Shown one piece after another: positions 28,784 through 36,903 of a stretch of DNA of 64,000 bases. How positions within the stretch are numbered: the first letter of the stretch is position 1; each line of letters begins with the position of its first letter. Under the pieces are notes generated by a model. The model searched no databases. It was given only the letters and a program-made list of their open reading frames with translations, and was not told the origin of the DNA. Both the position numbers and the translations under genes were made by a program. The DNA is from Haemophilus pittmaniae (lineage in GTDB: Bacteria > Pseudomonadota > Gammaproteobacteria > Enterobacterales > Pasteurellaceae), in the NCBI RefSeq assembly GCF_900186995.1, contig NZ_LT906463.1, positions 1,302,001-1,366,000 on the forward strand, in the 5' to 3' direction.

Positions 28784-28810
28784 AAAGGCCGTCAATTGAC
28801 GGCCTTTCTT
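28784..28810 (+). terminator. Terminator of ilvIH
   Basis: AAAGGCCGTCAATTGACGGCCTTT is a perfect 24-bp palindrome, followed by CTTTT. Confidence 0.85.
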
Positions 28811-28828
28811 TTCGCCAATCACTTCCCC

Positions 28829-28866
28829 AACGCTCTCTAGAAAACAGAAGTTTTAAAAATAGAATA
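28829..28866 (+). repeat. Truncated copy 9 of the dispersed repeat
   Basis: AACGCTCTCTAGAAAACAGA and GTTTTAAAAATAGAA match the first half of the family. The second half (ATTGATTTTATTAG) is absent, replaced by the remnant gene that follows. Confidence 0.55.
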
Positions 28867-29095
28867 TTTATTAAAAAATAACTATGCCGAGATGATGTTG
28901 GGCTATGGACATTATCGTCTTCGCTTGCAAGAAGATGGGCTGCTTTGTCACGATTTGCCGGAAAAGTTACAAATTCGAGTCGAGTATATGGCAGCCCGGT
29001 TAACGGAAAAAACGGATGTGGTGAGGCTATTTAATTTTTTAATCAGTAAAGCCGCGCGAGAAATTATACAGCGCCACGGCTTTTTGATGATTTAA
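28841..29095 (+). pseudogene. 3' remnant of a ModA-like substrate-binding protein gene
   Basis: The frame is open from 28841 (after TAG at 28838) to the stop at 29093-29095; an internal ATG lies at 28892. The deduced tail YAEMMLGYGHYRLRLQEDG, DLPEKLQIRVEY and FLISKAAREIIQRHGF follows the C-terminal pattern of molybdate-type periplasmic binding proteins, where a final helix L-S-x-A-x-x-x-I-x-x-x-GF is standard. There is no signal peptide, N-domain or ribosome site, so it is a decayed remnant rather than a functional gene. The 5' edge abuts a truncated repeat, suggesting a deletion. The stop codon overlaps that of the convergent shikimate-dehydrogenase-like gene. Confidence 0.65.
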
Positions 29096-29898
29096 CCACG
29101 AGCGAAAGCAGCCGCTTCTTCAATTAGAGACTGCTCAGGTCGTATGCCGGTATATAACTCAAATTGTTCTACGGCTTGCAACACAATCACTTCCGCACCG
29201 GAAATAACCTGTTTGCCTAAGCGTTGGGCAGTGCAGATAAACGGTGTTTCTGCCGGCAAGGCTACCACATCAAAAGCTGTTTTGGCTTGTTCAATGAGTT
29301 CTTCACTAAATGCTAAATCATTAGCTTCTGCGCCGCCTTGCATACCGATTGGGGTGACATTCACTAAAATATCCGCCGGTGTTAATACATGGCTATATTG
29401 ATAGCCATAAAGCGCCGCTAAATGCTGGCCTGTTACGGCATTACGAGCATAAATTTGGACATTTTCAAAGCCACTATGCTTAAATGCTGCGGTGACTGCT
29501 TTGGCCATTCCGCCGCTGCCTTGAATAATAACGGAATCCTGCGGATTTAATTGGTATTTTTCGATTAACTTCACAATGGCGATATAGTCCGTATTGTAGG
29601 CGCGCAAAAAGCCTTGATCATTGACGATCGTATTGACCGATTGAATTGCTTGTGCGGAAGGGGCGATTTTATCTAAAAATGCCATACAGCTTTCTTTAAA
29701 TGGCATAGAAACTGCACAACCGCGAATACCTAAGGCGCGAATGCCTTTTACTGCGTGTTCAATATCTTGAGTAGTAAAGGCTTTGTAAATAAAGTTTAGA
29801 CCCAGTTTTTGGTAAAGATAATTGTGAAAACGGGTCCCGAAGTTGCCAGGGCGGCCGGAAAGGGACATGCACAGTTGGGTATCTTTATTGATTAACAT
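29092..29898 (-). CDS. Shikimate dehydrogenase-like protein (SdhL/HI0607 type)
   Basis: 268 residues from ATG 29898 (GGAGAA five bases upstream); the frame to 29931 lacks family support. It has an AroE-like two-domain fold with the substrate-side SLSGRPGNFG, the catalytic-region VSMPFKES (Lys in the AroE position), and AYNTDY. The nucleotide-binding GSGGMAKA follows. It closely resembles the H. influenzae shikimate dehydrogenase-like protein HI0607, a paralogue reported as slow on shikimate. Its physiological substrate is not known. Divergent from rpsO. Confidence 0.85.
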   Translation of the reverse strand: MLINKDTQLCMSLSGRPGNFGTRFHNYLYQKLGLNFIYKAFTTQDIEHAVKGIRALGIRGCAVSMPFKESCMAFLDKIAPSAQAIQSVNTIVNDQGFLRAYNTDYIAIVKLIEKYQLNPQDSVIIQGSGGMAKAVTAAFKHSGFENVQIYARNAVTGQHLAALYGYQYSHVLTPADILVNVTPIGMQGGAEANDLAFSEELIEQAKTAFDVVALPAETPFICTAQRLGKQVISGAEVIVLQAVEQFELYTGIRPEQSLIEEAAAFARG

Positions 29899-29976
29899 AA
29901 TGTTTCTCCGAAATGAATTTTCCCTAACCATACCGCTTTTTTGTGATATTGAGAAGTAAAGATTAGCATCAAGCTA

Positions 29977-30043
29977 AACGCCCCTTCAGTTTTTGGAGTT
30001 TTGCTAAAAATAACACGTAAGTCATTGATTTTATTAGAGTTGG
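29977..30043 (+). repeat. Copy 5 of the dispersed intergenic repeat
   Basis: Begins AAACGCCCCTTCAGTTTTTG and ends GTCATTGATTTTATTAGAGT. It sits between two divergent genes, upstream of the rpsO promoter. Confidence 0.87.
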
Positions 30044-30130
30044 TTGGAGAATTCATTATTTTTATCATATTTTGTGCCGATTGGCTTTTTTATATGGAAA
30101 AGGCTTTTACCGAAAAGTTGGAAATTCGCC

Positions 30131-30159
30131 TTGCGTTTGGCGCAATTGCTCAGTAGAAT
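30131..30159 (+). promoter_or_regulatory. rpsO promoter
   Basis: TTGCGT (30131-30136), exactly 17 bp, then TAGAAT (30154-30159), about 74 bp before the rpsO start. Confidence 0.65.
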
Positions 30160-30232
30160 GCCCGCTCCTGTCATCGCTGAGTTAGAGATCGGCGAATGAT
30201 GTATTAATAACACTACCTTTTAGGAGTAAAAA

Positions 30233-30502
30233 ATGTCTCTAAGTACTGAAAAAAAAGCAGCAATCGTTGCTGAATTTGGTCGCGATGCGAAAGATACTGG
30301 TTCTTCCGAAGTTCAAATCGCATTATTAACTGCACAAATCAACCACTTACAAGCTCACTTTGCTGAGCATAAAAAAGACCACCATGGTCGTCGTGGTTTA
30401 TTACGTATGGTTTCCCGTCGTCGTAAATTATTAGACTACTTAAAACGTACCGATTTAGCTTTATACCAAAGCACTATCGCACGTCTTGGTTTACGTCGCT
30501 AA
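30233..30502 (+). CDS. rpsO: 30S ribosomal protein S15
   Basis: 89 residues, exactly the standard length. The body [22 protein letters not shown] and [22 protein letters not shown] binds 16S rRNA helix h22 in the central domain of the 30S subunit. TTTTAGGAG ribosome site. S15 usually represses its own translation through a leader structure; the roughly 65-nt leader here could do so. The usual downstream partner pnp is absent because a strong terminator and the convergent putP follow. Confidence 0.98.
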   Translation: MSLSTEKKAAIVAEFGRDAKDTGSSEVQIALLTAQINHLQAHFAEHKKDHHGRRGLLRMVSRRRKLLDYLKRTDLALYQSTIARLGLRR

Positions 30503-30520
30503 TTTAAAGACAATAAAAAA

Positions 30521-30546
30521 GCACGCAATGAAGCGTGCTTTTTTTA
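30521..30546 (+). terminator. Terminator of rpsO
   Basis: GCACGC / GCGTGC stem with AATGAA loop, flanked by A and T runs, so it could also serve putP on the other strand. Confidence 0.8.
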
Positions 30547-30556
30547 TGTCTGAATC

Positions 30557-32047
30557 CTAGCGACGGGATTCATATTCGGCCAAGGCTTCATCAAATTGCT
30601 CGATGACTTTCGGATGAGCTTGGGCAAACAAGGATGAAGTAATGGTAATGAAGGAACACATTAAGAATCCTGGAATGATCTCATAGAGATTGGACAAATC
30701 AATCCAACCAAGGAAACGCATTAGCGGACTCCAAGCCACTACGGTTATTGCCCCGGAAATCATGCCCCATAGCGCGGCTTTAGAACTGATGTTGCGGTTA
30801 AAGAGCGATAAAATCACCACTGGACCAAAGGTTGCACCGAATCCGGCCCAGGCGTAAGACACCAATCCCATCACTTTGGAGTTTGGATCTTGGGCAATCG
30901 CAATGGCGACTAGCGCAATAACCAATACCATTCCACGACCAACCCATACTAACTCTCTGCTGCCTGCATTTTTGCGTAAGAACCCTTTATAGAAGTCTTC
31001 GGTGATCGCTGCAGAACACATTAACAGCTGAGCGGAAAGGGTACTCATTACCGCTGCTAAGATAGCGGAGAGTACGATACCGACAATCCATGGGTTAAAT
31101 AAGGTTTTGGTTAGCTCGATAAAGACGGTTTCCGCATTTGTTAATTCAATACCTTCTGCAGAGAAGTAGGCCAAACCGAAGTATCCTACAGCCACGGCAC
31201 TACCTAAGCATATTGCCATCCAAGTAATACCGATACGACGGGCTTTTTCCAATGAGACAACGGAATCAGCCGCCATGAAACGTGCCAAAATATGCGGTTG
31301 GCCGAAATAGCCTAAGCCCCATGCCAAGGCGGAGATTACCCCAATCCCGGAGACATTATGTAGCCAGTTGCTGTAAGGAATATTGGTTAATGCGGATTTA
31401 GCGGTAAGTGCGTTTTGGATATCATCCCAACTGAAGTGTAGTAACACCATAATTGGCGCTAATAATAGCGCGAAGATCATCAATGATGCCTGAATGGTAT
31501 CACTCCAAGACACTGCCAAATAACCACCGATAAAGGTGTAACTGATGGTGGCAAATGCGCCAAGCCAAAGCGCGGTGGAATAATCCAAGCCTAAGAAACT
31601 TTGGAATAATTTAGCACCCGCTACAACACCGGAGGCGCAGTAGATGGTGAAAAAGAACAAAATAATGGCGGAGGAAATGATCTTTAACGCTTTTTTCTGA
31701 CGTGGAAAACGTTGCGCAAAGAATTCCGGTAAAGTGAGGGCGTTATTGTATTTTTCCGTAAAAATACGTAATCGACCGGCAACCACCCGATAGTTCATAT
31801 AGGCACCGATTGTTAAACCAACGGCAATCCAGGCTTCGGAAAGTCCGGAAAGGAAGATGGCACCAGGGAGTCCCATCAATAACCAGCCGGACATATCCGA
31901 TGCACCGGCTGACATCGCAGTCACGAAACTGCCCATTTTACGGCCGCCTAAAATGTAGTCATCGAAGTTCTTAGTCGAATAATAGGCATAGAAGCCGATA
32001 CTAAGAATGATGAGAAGATACAGCCCGAAGGTAATGTAAATTTGCAT
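30557..32047 (-). CDS. putP: Sodium/proline symporter
   Basis: 496-residue inner-membrane sodium:solute symporter with about 13 helices. It opens FGLYLLIILSIGFYAYYSTKNFDDYILGGRKMGSF, and MSAGASDMSGWLLMGLPGA contains the sodium- and proline-binding positions of PutP. FGQPHILARFMA is also characteristic. It supplies proline to PutA, whose gene ends only 9 bp upstream, so putA-putP form one operon. Confidence 0.95.
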   Translation of the reverse strand: MQIYITFGLYLLIILSIGFYAYYSTKNFDDYILGGRKMGSFVTAMSAGASDMSGWLLMGLPGAIFLSGLSEAWIAVGLTIGAYMNYRVVAGRLRIFTEKYNNALTLPEFFAQRFPRQKKALKIISSAIILFFFTIYCASGVVAGAKLFQSFLGLDYSTALWLGAFATISYTFIGGYLAVSWSDTIQASLMIFALLLAPIMVLLHFSWDDIQNALTAKSALTNIPYSNWLHNVSGIGVISALAWGLGYFGQPHILARFMAADSVVSLEKARRIGITWMAICLGSAVAVGYFGLAYFSAEGIELTNAETVFIELTKTLFNPWIVGIVLSAILAAVMSTLSAQLLMCSAAITEDFYKGFLRKNAGSRELVWVGRGMVLVIALVAIAIAQDPNSKVMGLVSYAWAGFGATFGPVVILSLFNRNISSKAALWGMISGAITVVAWSPLMRFLGWIDLSNLYEIIPGFLMCSFITITSSLFAQAHPKVIEQFDEALAEYESRR

Positions 32048-32056
32048 AATGCCTCC

Positions 32057-35000
32057 TTATTCTTCTTGTGCTGCCATTAATGATGTATTTCCACCGGCAG
32101 CGGTAGTGTTATAGCTGCGGGAGAACTCGTCATAAAGCGGTAATAGATCTTGTACGGTTTGCCAGTCAAAGCATTTGAAAATTGCTCGACTATTGGCGGC
32201 TAACCATTGACGTTGCGCTTGGGCAAGCGGAGCAAGATAGATACCTTTCTGACAGCTGTCAAGAGTAGTAGCAACCCGAATGCCTGTTTTTGCCGCTTTC
32301 GCTAAAGGATGGCTTGGCTCAACTAATACACTAAAGCCGTTCGCCAATAATTTTTCAGCAGCAGCCTGTGCTTGGGTTAATTCCCCATTAAGAATAGCAA
32401 CTTCACAAGGCAAATAAGCCAAAGTATTGTCTTCACCGGTGATACTTTCTAAACGCGGTTTGGTTTTTGCCAAATTATCCGCATCAGCAAATTCACTGTA
32501 AAAACGAGGGGTTTTGGTGAGGCGTTGTAAATAAAACTCACCGCCGGCTTTTGGTCCGGTACCGGAAAGTCCGTGTCCACCGAATGGTTGTACACCAACC
32601 ACGGCACCAACGATATTGCGATTGATATAGAAGTTACCGCAATGTAGGTGTTTTTCAACCAATTCAATGTGTTTACGAATTCGGCTGTGGCAACCGCCGG
32701 TTAATGCATATCCCTTGGCGTTGACTTGGTTAAGCACATTCACCAAATCATCTTTACGATAACGAATAATATGCAAAATCGGTCCAAATACTTCCCGTTG
32801 TAGTTGATCTAGATTATCTAGTAGATATATCGCAGGGGAGACGAAATGGCCGCCACTTGGGGTTGGCAATTCGCTGTAATTTACTGCTACCTTACGCATC
32901 ACTTCTTTATGATTTTCTAGATTTTTACGCGCTTCATCATCAATAACCGGGCCAATATCCGTTGCGAGTTGGCTCGGATCGCCGAGGGCAAGCTCTTTAA
33001 CTGCATCTCGGATCATTGGGTAGTAGTGATCGGCAACTTCTTCTTGTAGCAATAATACACGCAATGCAGAACAACGTTGGCCTGCGGAGTCAAAGGCCGA
33101 ACTTAATACATCGGCAACCACTTGTTCCGGTAAGGCGGAGGAGTCGGCAACTAGGACATTTTGGCCGCCTGTTTCAGCGATTAATACCGGATCGTTATCA
33201 GCCTCGGCCAGACGTTTTTCAATCAATTTGGCCACTTCGGTTGAACCGGTGAATACGACACCATCAAAGGCTTGTTGAACTAAGGCCGCTCCTAATTCAC
33301 CCGCACCTAATACCAATTGCAAAGCCGCCTGCGGAATACCGGCTTGATGTAACAATTTAACTGCTGCATAGGCAATTAATGAGGTTTGTTCGGCCGGTTT
33401 AGCCACAACTGCATTTCCTGCAGCCAGAGAGGCGGCCACTTGGCCGGTGAAAATGGCTAATGGGAAGTTCCAAGGCGAAATACATAGGATCTTACCGCGC
33501 GCCTCAGCCAATTGTTGATGATTAGCCAAGCGCTCCAATTGATTGGCGTAATAGCGTAGGAAATCGACGGCTTCGCGCAGTTCTGCAATGGCATTTGGCA
33601 AGGTTTTGCCGGCTTCGGTGACAGCCAACTTCATTAATAAACCGTGATTTTCTTCATAAAGATCGGCGGCTTTGCGTAATATATTGGCCTTTTCAGCTGC
33701 ACTTGTGGCTTGCCATTGTTGATTATCCGCAGCCTCGAATACGCGCGCAGCTTCAGCGGTTTGCAAGAATGAGGCTTCACCAACGATGTCAGCCAGATTG
33801 GCTGGATTTACTACTTGATGAGGCGGTTCATGTTTGGCATCGCTGAGTAAGGTTAAGGATGTGGCATTTTCTATCTTGGCTTGATTCAGCGCTTGTTCCA
33901 GTTTGGCTAGTACAAACTCATTGGTTAGATCAAAACCGGCCGAGTTACGGCGATCTCTAAAAATTTCCAATGGTTTTCTCACCAATTTATTTGGTTCGCC
34001 GTGGGATTTTTCATAAAGCTTCCAAGGCGGAGTGACTAGGCGTTCAACCGGAATGTTTTCATCCACCAATTGGTGTACGAAAGAAGAGTTAGCGCCATTT
34101 TCCAATAAGCGGCGCACCAAGTAAGCCAATAATGTGGCATGCGTACCGACAGGGGCGTAGGCGCGTACTTGGCGATCAAAGTTTTCCTTACCGACGATAT
34201 TGTCGTAAAGGCTTTCACCCATGCCTTGCAGACATTGGAATTCATATTGTTTGCCTTGACCCAATTCATAAATGGTACACATGGTTTGTACGTTATGGGT
34301 GGCAAATTGTGGGTAAATCACATCCTGGGCGGCTAATAGTTTTTTAGCACAGGCAATGTAGGAAATATCGGTATGATTTTTTCGGGTATATAGAGGGAAT
34401 CCCTCTAAACCATCGGTTTGTGCCCATTTGATTTCACTATCCCAGTAAGCACCTTTGACTAAGCGGATCATCAAATAGCCTTGTTTTTCGCGTGCTAAAT
34501 GAATCAAATAATCTAATACGAATGGGCAACGTTTAGAGTAAGCTTGTACTACGTAACCAATACCTTTATAGCCCTTCAATTCCGGTTCATCGAGCAGTTT
34601 TTCCACTAAATCTAAGGATAATTCAAGGCGGGAGGCTTCTTCCGCATCAATATTCACGCTGATGTTGTATTTTTGAGCTAAAACAAATAGTTGCTTGACT
34701 CGTGGATAAAGCTCATCCATCACGCGATCATATTTGGCACGCCAATATTTTGGATGGATTGCTGAGAGTTTGACCGATACGCTGTTACTGTTGTAAATGG
34801 TGCGTCCAACGGCATTTTTACCCACTTCTTCGATAGCGTGTAAATAATCATTGAAATAACGATCCGCATCGGCTTGGGTCATGGCCGCTTCCCCCAACAT
34901 ATCGAAGGAGAAGGTGAATCCTTTATTGTAGCGTGGTTGAATATTTTTCAACGCTTCCGGCATGGTCACACCAGTCACAAATTGTTTACCTAGGATTTTC

Positions 35001-35509
35001 ATGGATTGCATAACCGCGGCTCGCATAAAAGGAGTTGAGAGGCGAGCAAGTAGCTTGGTGAGGGTATTGGATAACGCCTGTTCATCGAGGGCGCTACTCA
35101 TTTTTTGGCCGAATAATAAACCGTAGCTGGCAGCGTTAATGAAAAACGAGCGAGCATTGCCAATATGGGATTTCCAGTTGCCGGCTTGTAGTTTTTCATG
35201 AATCAGATCGTCACGGGTTTCATCATCAGGAATACGCAATAAGGCTTCGGCCAAACACATTAAAGCTACGCCTTCTTCGCTACTTAAGGAAAATTCCTCC
35301 ATTAACGCATCGGCGCCGTGTTGGTTTTGTTTATCTTTGCGCAATTTTTTAATGAGTTTGATCGCATTATCGGTGATGCGTTGCTCTTGCTCTGGAGTGA
35401 AATCTAAGGTCGCCATCAACTGATCGACAGCGGTCTTTTCATCCAGTCGATAGTTTTTCGTGATGTTTTGGCGGGCGGGGCTGTATTGTTTGGATAGTGT
35501 GAATTGCAT
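32057..35509 (-). CDS. putA: Bifunctional proline dehydrogenase / P5C dehydrogenase (short PutA)
   Basis: Oxidises proline to glutamate at the membrane, passing electrons to quinone and then NAD+. 1150 residues, against about 1320 in E. coli. The N-terminus starts directly with the alpha domain, with no ribbon-helix-helix DNA-binding domain. The proline dehydrogenase barrel spans roughly 200-470 (MIRLVKGAYWDSEIKWAQ). The aldehyde dehydrogenase domain includes CISPWNFPLAIFTGQ, E779 in AETGGQN and the catalytic C813 in GQRCSALR. A C-terminal domain of about 120 residues follows. Without the DNA-binding domain it cannot autorepress as E. coli PutA does. A perfect CRP site 100 bp upstream suggests catabolite control instead. 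Confidence 0.94.
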   Translation of the reverse strand: MQFTLSKQYSPARQNITKNYRLDEKTAVDQLMATLDFTPEQEQRITDNAIKLIKKLRKDKQNQHGADALMEEFSLSSEEGVALMCLAEALLRIPDDETRDDLIHEKLQAGNWKSHIGNARSFFINAASYGLLFGQKMSSALDEQALSNTLTKLLARLSTPFMRAAVMQSMKILGKQFVTGVTMPEALKNIQPRYNKGFTFSFDMLGEAAMTQADADRYFNDYLHAIEEVGKNAVGRTIYNSNSVSVKLSAIHPKYWRAKYDRVMDELYPRVKQLFVLAQKYNISVNIDAEEASRLELSLDLVEKLLDEPELKGYKGIGYVVQAYSKRCPFVLDYLIHLAREKQGYLMIRLVKGAYWDSEIKWAQTDGLEGFPLYTRKNHTDISYIACAKKLLAAQDVIYPQFATHNVQTMCTIYELGQGKQYEFQCLQGMGESLYDNIVGKENFDRQVRAYAPVGTHATLLAYLVRRLLENGANSSFVHQLVDENIPVERLVTPPWKLYEKSHGEPNKLVRKPLEIFRDRRNSAGFDLTNEFVLAKLEQALNQAKIENATSLTLLSDAKHEPPHQVVNPANLADIVGEASFLQTAEAARVFEAADNQQWQATSAAEKANILRKAADLYEENHGLLMKLAVTEAGKTLPNAIAELREAVDFLRYYANQLERLANHQQLAEARGKILCISPWNFPLAIFTGQVAASLAAGNAVVAKPAEQTSLIAYAAVKLLHQAGIPQAALQLVLGAGELGAALVQQAFDGVVFTGSTEVAKLIEKRLAEADNDPVLIAETGGQNVLVADSSALPEQVVADVLSSAFDSAGQRCSALRVLLLQEEVADHYYPMIRDAVKELALGDPSQLATDIGPVIDDEARKNLENHKEVMRKVAVNYSELPTPSGGHFVSPAIYLLDNLDQLQREVFGPILHIIRYRKDDLVNVLNQVNAKGYALTGGCHSRIRKHIELVEKHLHCGNFYINRNIVGAVVGVQPFGGHGLSGTGPKAGGEFYLQRLTKTPRFYSEFADADNLAKTKPRLESITGEDNTLAYLPCEVAILNGELTQAQAAAEKLLANGFSVLVEPSHPLAKAAKTGIRVATTLDSCQKGIYLAPLAQAQRQWLAANSRAIFKCFDWQTVQDLLPLYDEFSRSYNTTAAGGNTSLMAAQEE

Positions 35510-35608
35510 AGCGATACTCCTTATTATGTAATTTGAGCCGGTGTAATGTTATGAATATGTTAAAAAATAAAGTAAAAAGGTGAAATGTAAATCGCTTTTT
35601 GATGAATA

Positions 35609-35624
35609 TGTGAGCAAAGTCACA
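35609..35624. promoter_or_regulatory. Perfect CRP-binding site upstream of putA
   Basis: TGTGAGCAAAGTCACA matches TGTGA-N6-TCACA at all ten conserved positions. It is centred 107 bp before the putA start and should activate putAP when cAMP is high. Confidence 0.85.
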
Positions 35625-35704
35625 TTAAAAATATGGAAATAATGACGAATGGAGAGCCCGCAGGAGGCGAAGGGGAGCGTTTGAATTTGCGTTTAAGGAT
35701 TTTT

Positions 35705-35769
35705 AAAACGCCATCCTGAAATATAGAGTTTTGCTAAAAATTTATTCTAAGTTATTGATTTTATTGATG
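35705..35769 (+). repeat. Copy 6 of the dispersed intergenic repeat (diverged)
   Basis: Begins AAACGCCATCCTGAAATATA and ends AGTTATTGATTTTATTGATG. It is the most diverged full-length copy. Confidence 0.75.
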
Positions 35770-35880
35770 TATGTTGAAAAACATAAAATATGAACGAAAA
35801 AATATTTGCATAGAGTAAAAACTTACAATGCAAATGAAAACACTGTTCCAGCTCCTTTTAGTGTTGTTCCCATAAAAACA

Positions 35881-35905
35881 TAAAGCCCCATAAACAGGGG
35901 CTTTA
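35881..35905 (-). terminator. Terminator of the GntR-type regulator gene
   Basis: TAAAGCCCC / GGGGCTTTA, a 9-bp stem; on the minus strand a T-rich tail follows. Confidence 0.6.
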
Positions 35906-35993
35906 TCGTATTTCTTGCATCAAATTTCTATCCATATGAATATCATCACTCTAGAGAAGCTTGTTAAGCTTAAAATAAGATGATAGATAAAAA

Positions 35994-36707
35994 TTATACA
36001 TTTCGTTTTGCGGTTGAAGTAAACGCAATTTTATCCGGACGGTAGCTAATGCTTCCATATTGAAAAGGTCGCCCATCCGCTAAATAAGTTGTACTGGTGA
36101 CATTTACAACCATTTCATACTCCCCAAGATTTATCGCATTTTTTTCTTCTTCATTTGCATAACGAAAGACAATTTTTCGTTGTGAGTGGCTAATTTTTAA
36201 TTTTAATTCGTTTTCCAAATAGTGATAAATAGAGTGTTCAGCAATTTCTCGGCTAATAAAAGGCACGATGCGGCGATCAAAATAGGAAACTTCATACTCA
36301 ACGGCTTCGCCATCAATTTCACGCAGACGAGCAATGCGGTAGAAATCGATCTGATCATTTACGTTAAAGAACTGCATCAATTCTTCTTCGCCTTGCACAA
36401 TATACAAGCTGGTTAATGTGGTTTTCACTTGATGTGTTGAAGCGCTATTTAATTCGCTGACGGTTTTAATTTCAGAAAGCATTTGTGGTTTCGATAAGTC
36501 ATGTTCTAAAACGATCGAATTTCGGCCCTGTTGCTTTTGAATATAGCCATCAATTTCAAGTAAAGAAAGCGCTCTGCGGATAGTATCTTTAGAAAAACCA
36601 TAGCTTTGCATGAGCTCATTTTCGCTTGGGAGTTCTTGTAACGGCGCTAAATTACCATTGTTAATTTGGTTTTTTATTTCATTATAAACCTGCTTGTACT
36701 TGCTCAT
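35994..36707 (-). CDS. GntR/HutC-family regulator, TreR-like, of the maltose operon
   Basis: 237 residues. An N-terminal winged helix (YKQVYNEIKNQINNGNLAPL...LPSENELMQSYGFSKDTIRRAL) is joined to a UTRA effector domain (VEYEVSYFDRRIVPFISREI, RPFQYGSISYRPDKIAF). Length and layout match trehalose-operon repressors of Firmicutes, which sense sugar 6-phosphates. No trehalose gene is nearby, so the effector here may be maltose 6'-phosphate (inference). It is divergent from malQ, and three TATACGTATA-like palindromes fill the spacer. AT-rich like the operon it faces. Confidence 0.85.
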   Translation of the reverse strand: MSKYKQVYNEIKNQINNGNLAPLQELPSENELMQSYGFSKDTIRRALSLLEIDGYIQKQQGRNSIVLEHDLSKPQMLSEIKTVSELNSASTHQVKTTLTSLYIVQGEEELMQFFNVNDQIDFYRIARLREIDGEAVEYEVSYFDRRIVPFISREIAEHSIYHYLENELKLKISHSQRKIVFRYANEEEKNAINLGEYEMVVNVTSTTYLADGRPFQYGSISYRPDKIAFTSTAKRNV

Positions 36708-36741
36708 TTTTAATCTCTTTATCTGCCGTTTGTTCCATAGG

Positions 36742-36837
36742 TATAGCTATAGCATATCATAAAATCCCAAATGCTATACGTATAAAATATGATGAACATC
36801 ACTCTTTTACGAAAAAGTTTTAAACTTTTACGTATAA
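36742..36837. promoter_or_regulatory. Three operator-like palindromes between the regulator and malQ
   Basis: TATAGCTATA (36742-36751), TATACGTATA (36775-36784) and TTACGTATAA (36828-36837) share the core TA-N-CGTATA style expected for a GntR-type dimer. The third abuts the malQ -35. A separate inverted repeat, AAAAGTTT/AAACTTTT, lies at about 36813-36829. Confidence 0.6.
36788..36803. promoter_or_regulatory. CRP-like site upstream of malQ
   Basis: TATGATGAACATCACT matches TGTGA-N6-TCACA at 8 of 10 positions. It is centred about 82 bp before the predicted malQ transcription start. Confidence 0.5.
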
Positions 36838-36841
36838 GTTG

Positions 36842-36870
36842 TTGCATGTAAAATATGTTTAAGTTAGAAT
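36842..36870 (+). promoter_or_regulatory. malQ operon promoter
   Basis: TTGCAT (36842-36847), 17-bp spacer, TAGAAT (36865-36870), 33 bp before the ATG. Confidence 0.7.
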
Positions 36871-36903
36871 GCGCCAAAATGATGGCTTTCTAGAGGAAAT
36901 ATT

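Larger units (their letters stand above)
35510..35993. other. Spacer between putA and the GntR-type regulator
   Basis: No gene visible in 484 bp. From left to right: the putA ribosome site, a perfect CRP site (35609-35624), a repeat copy (35705-35769), a terminator for the regulator gene (35881-35905), and a small AAGCTT-GTT-AAGCTT palindrome (35957-35971). Confidence 0.7.
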
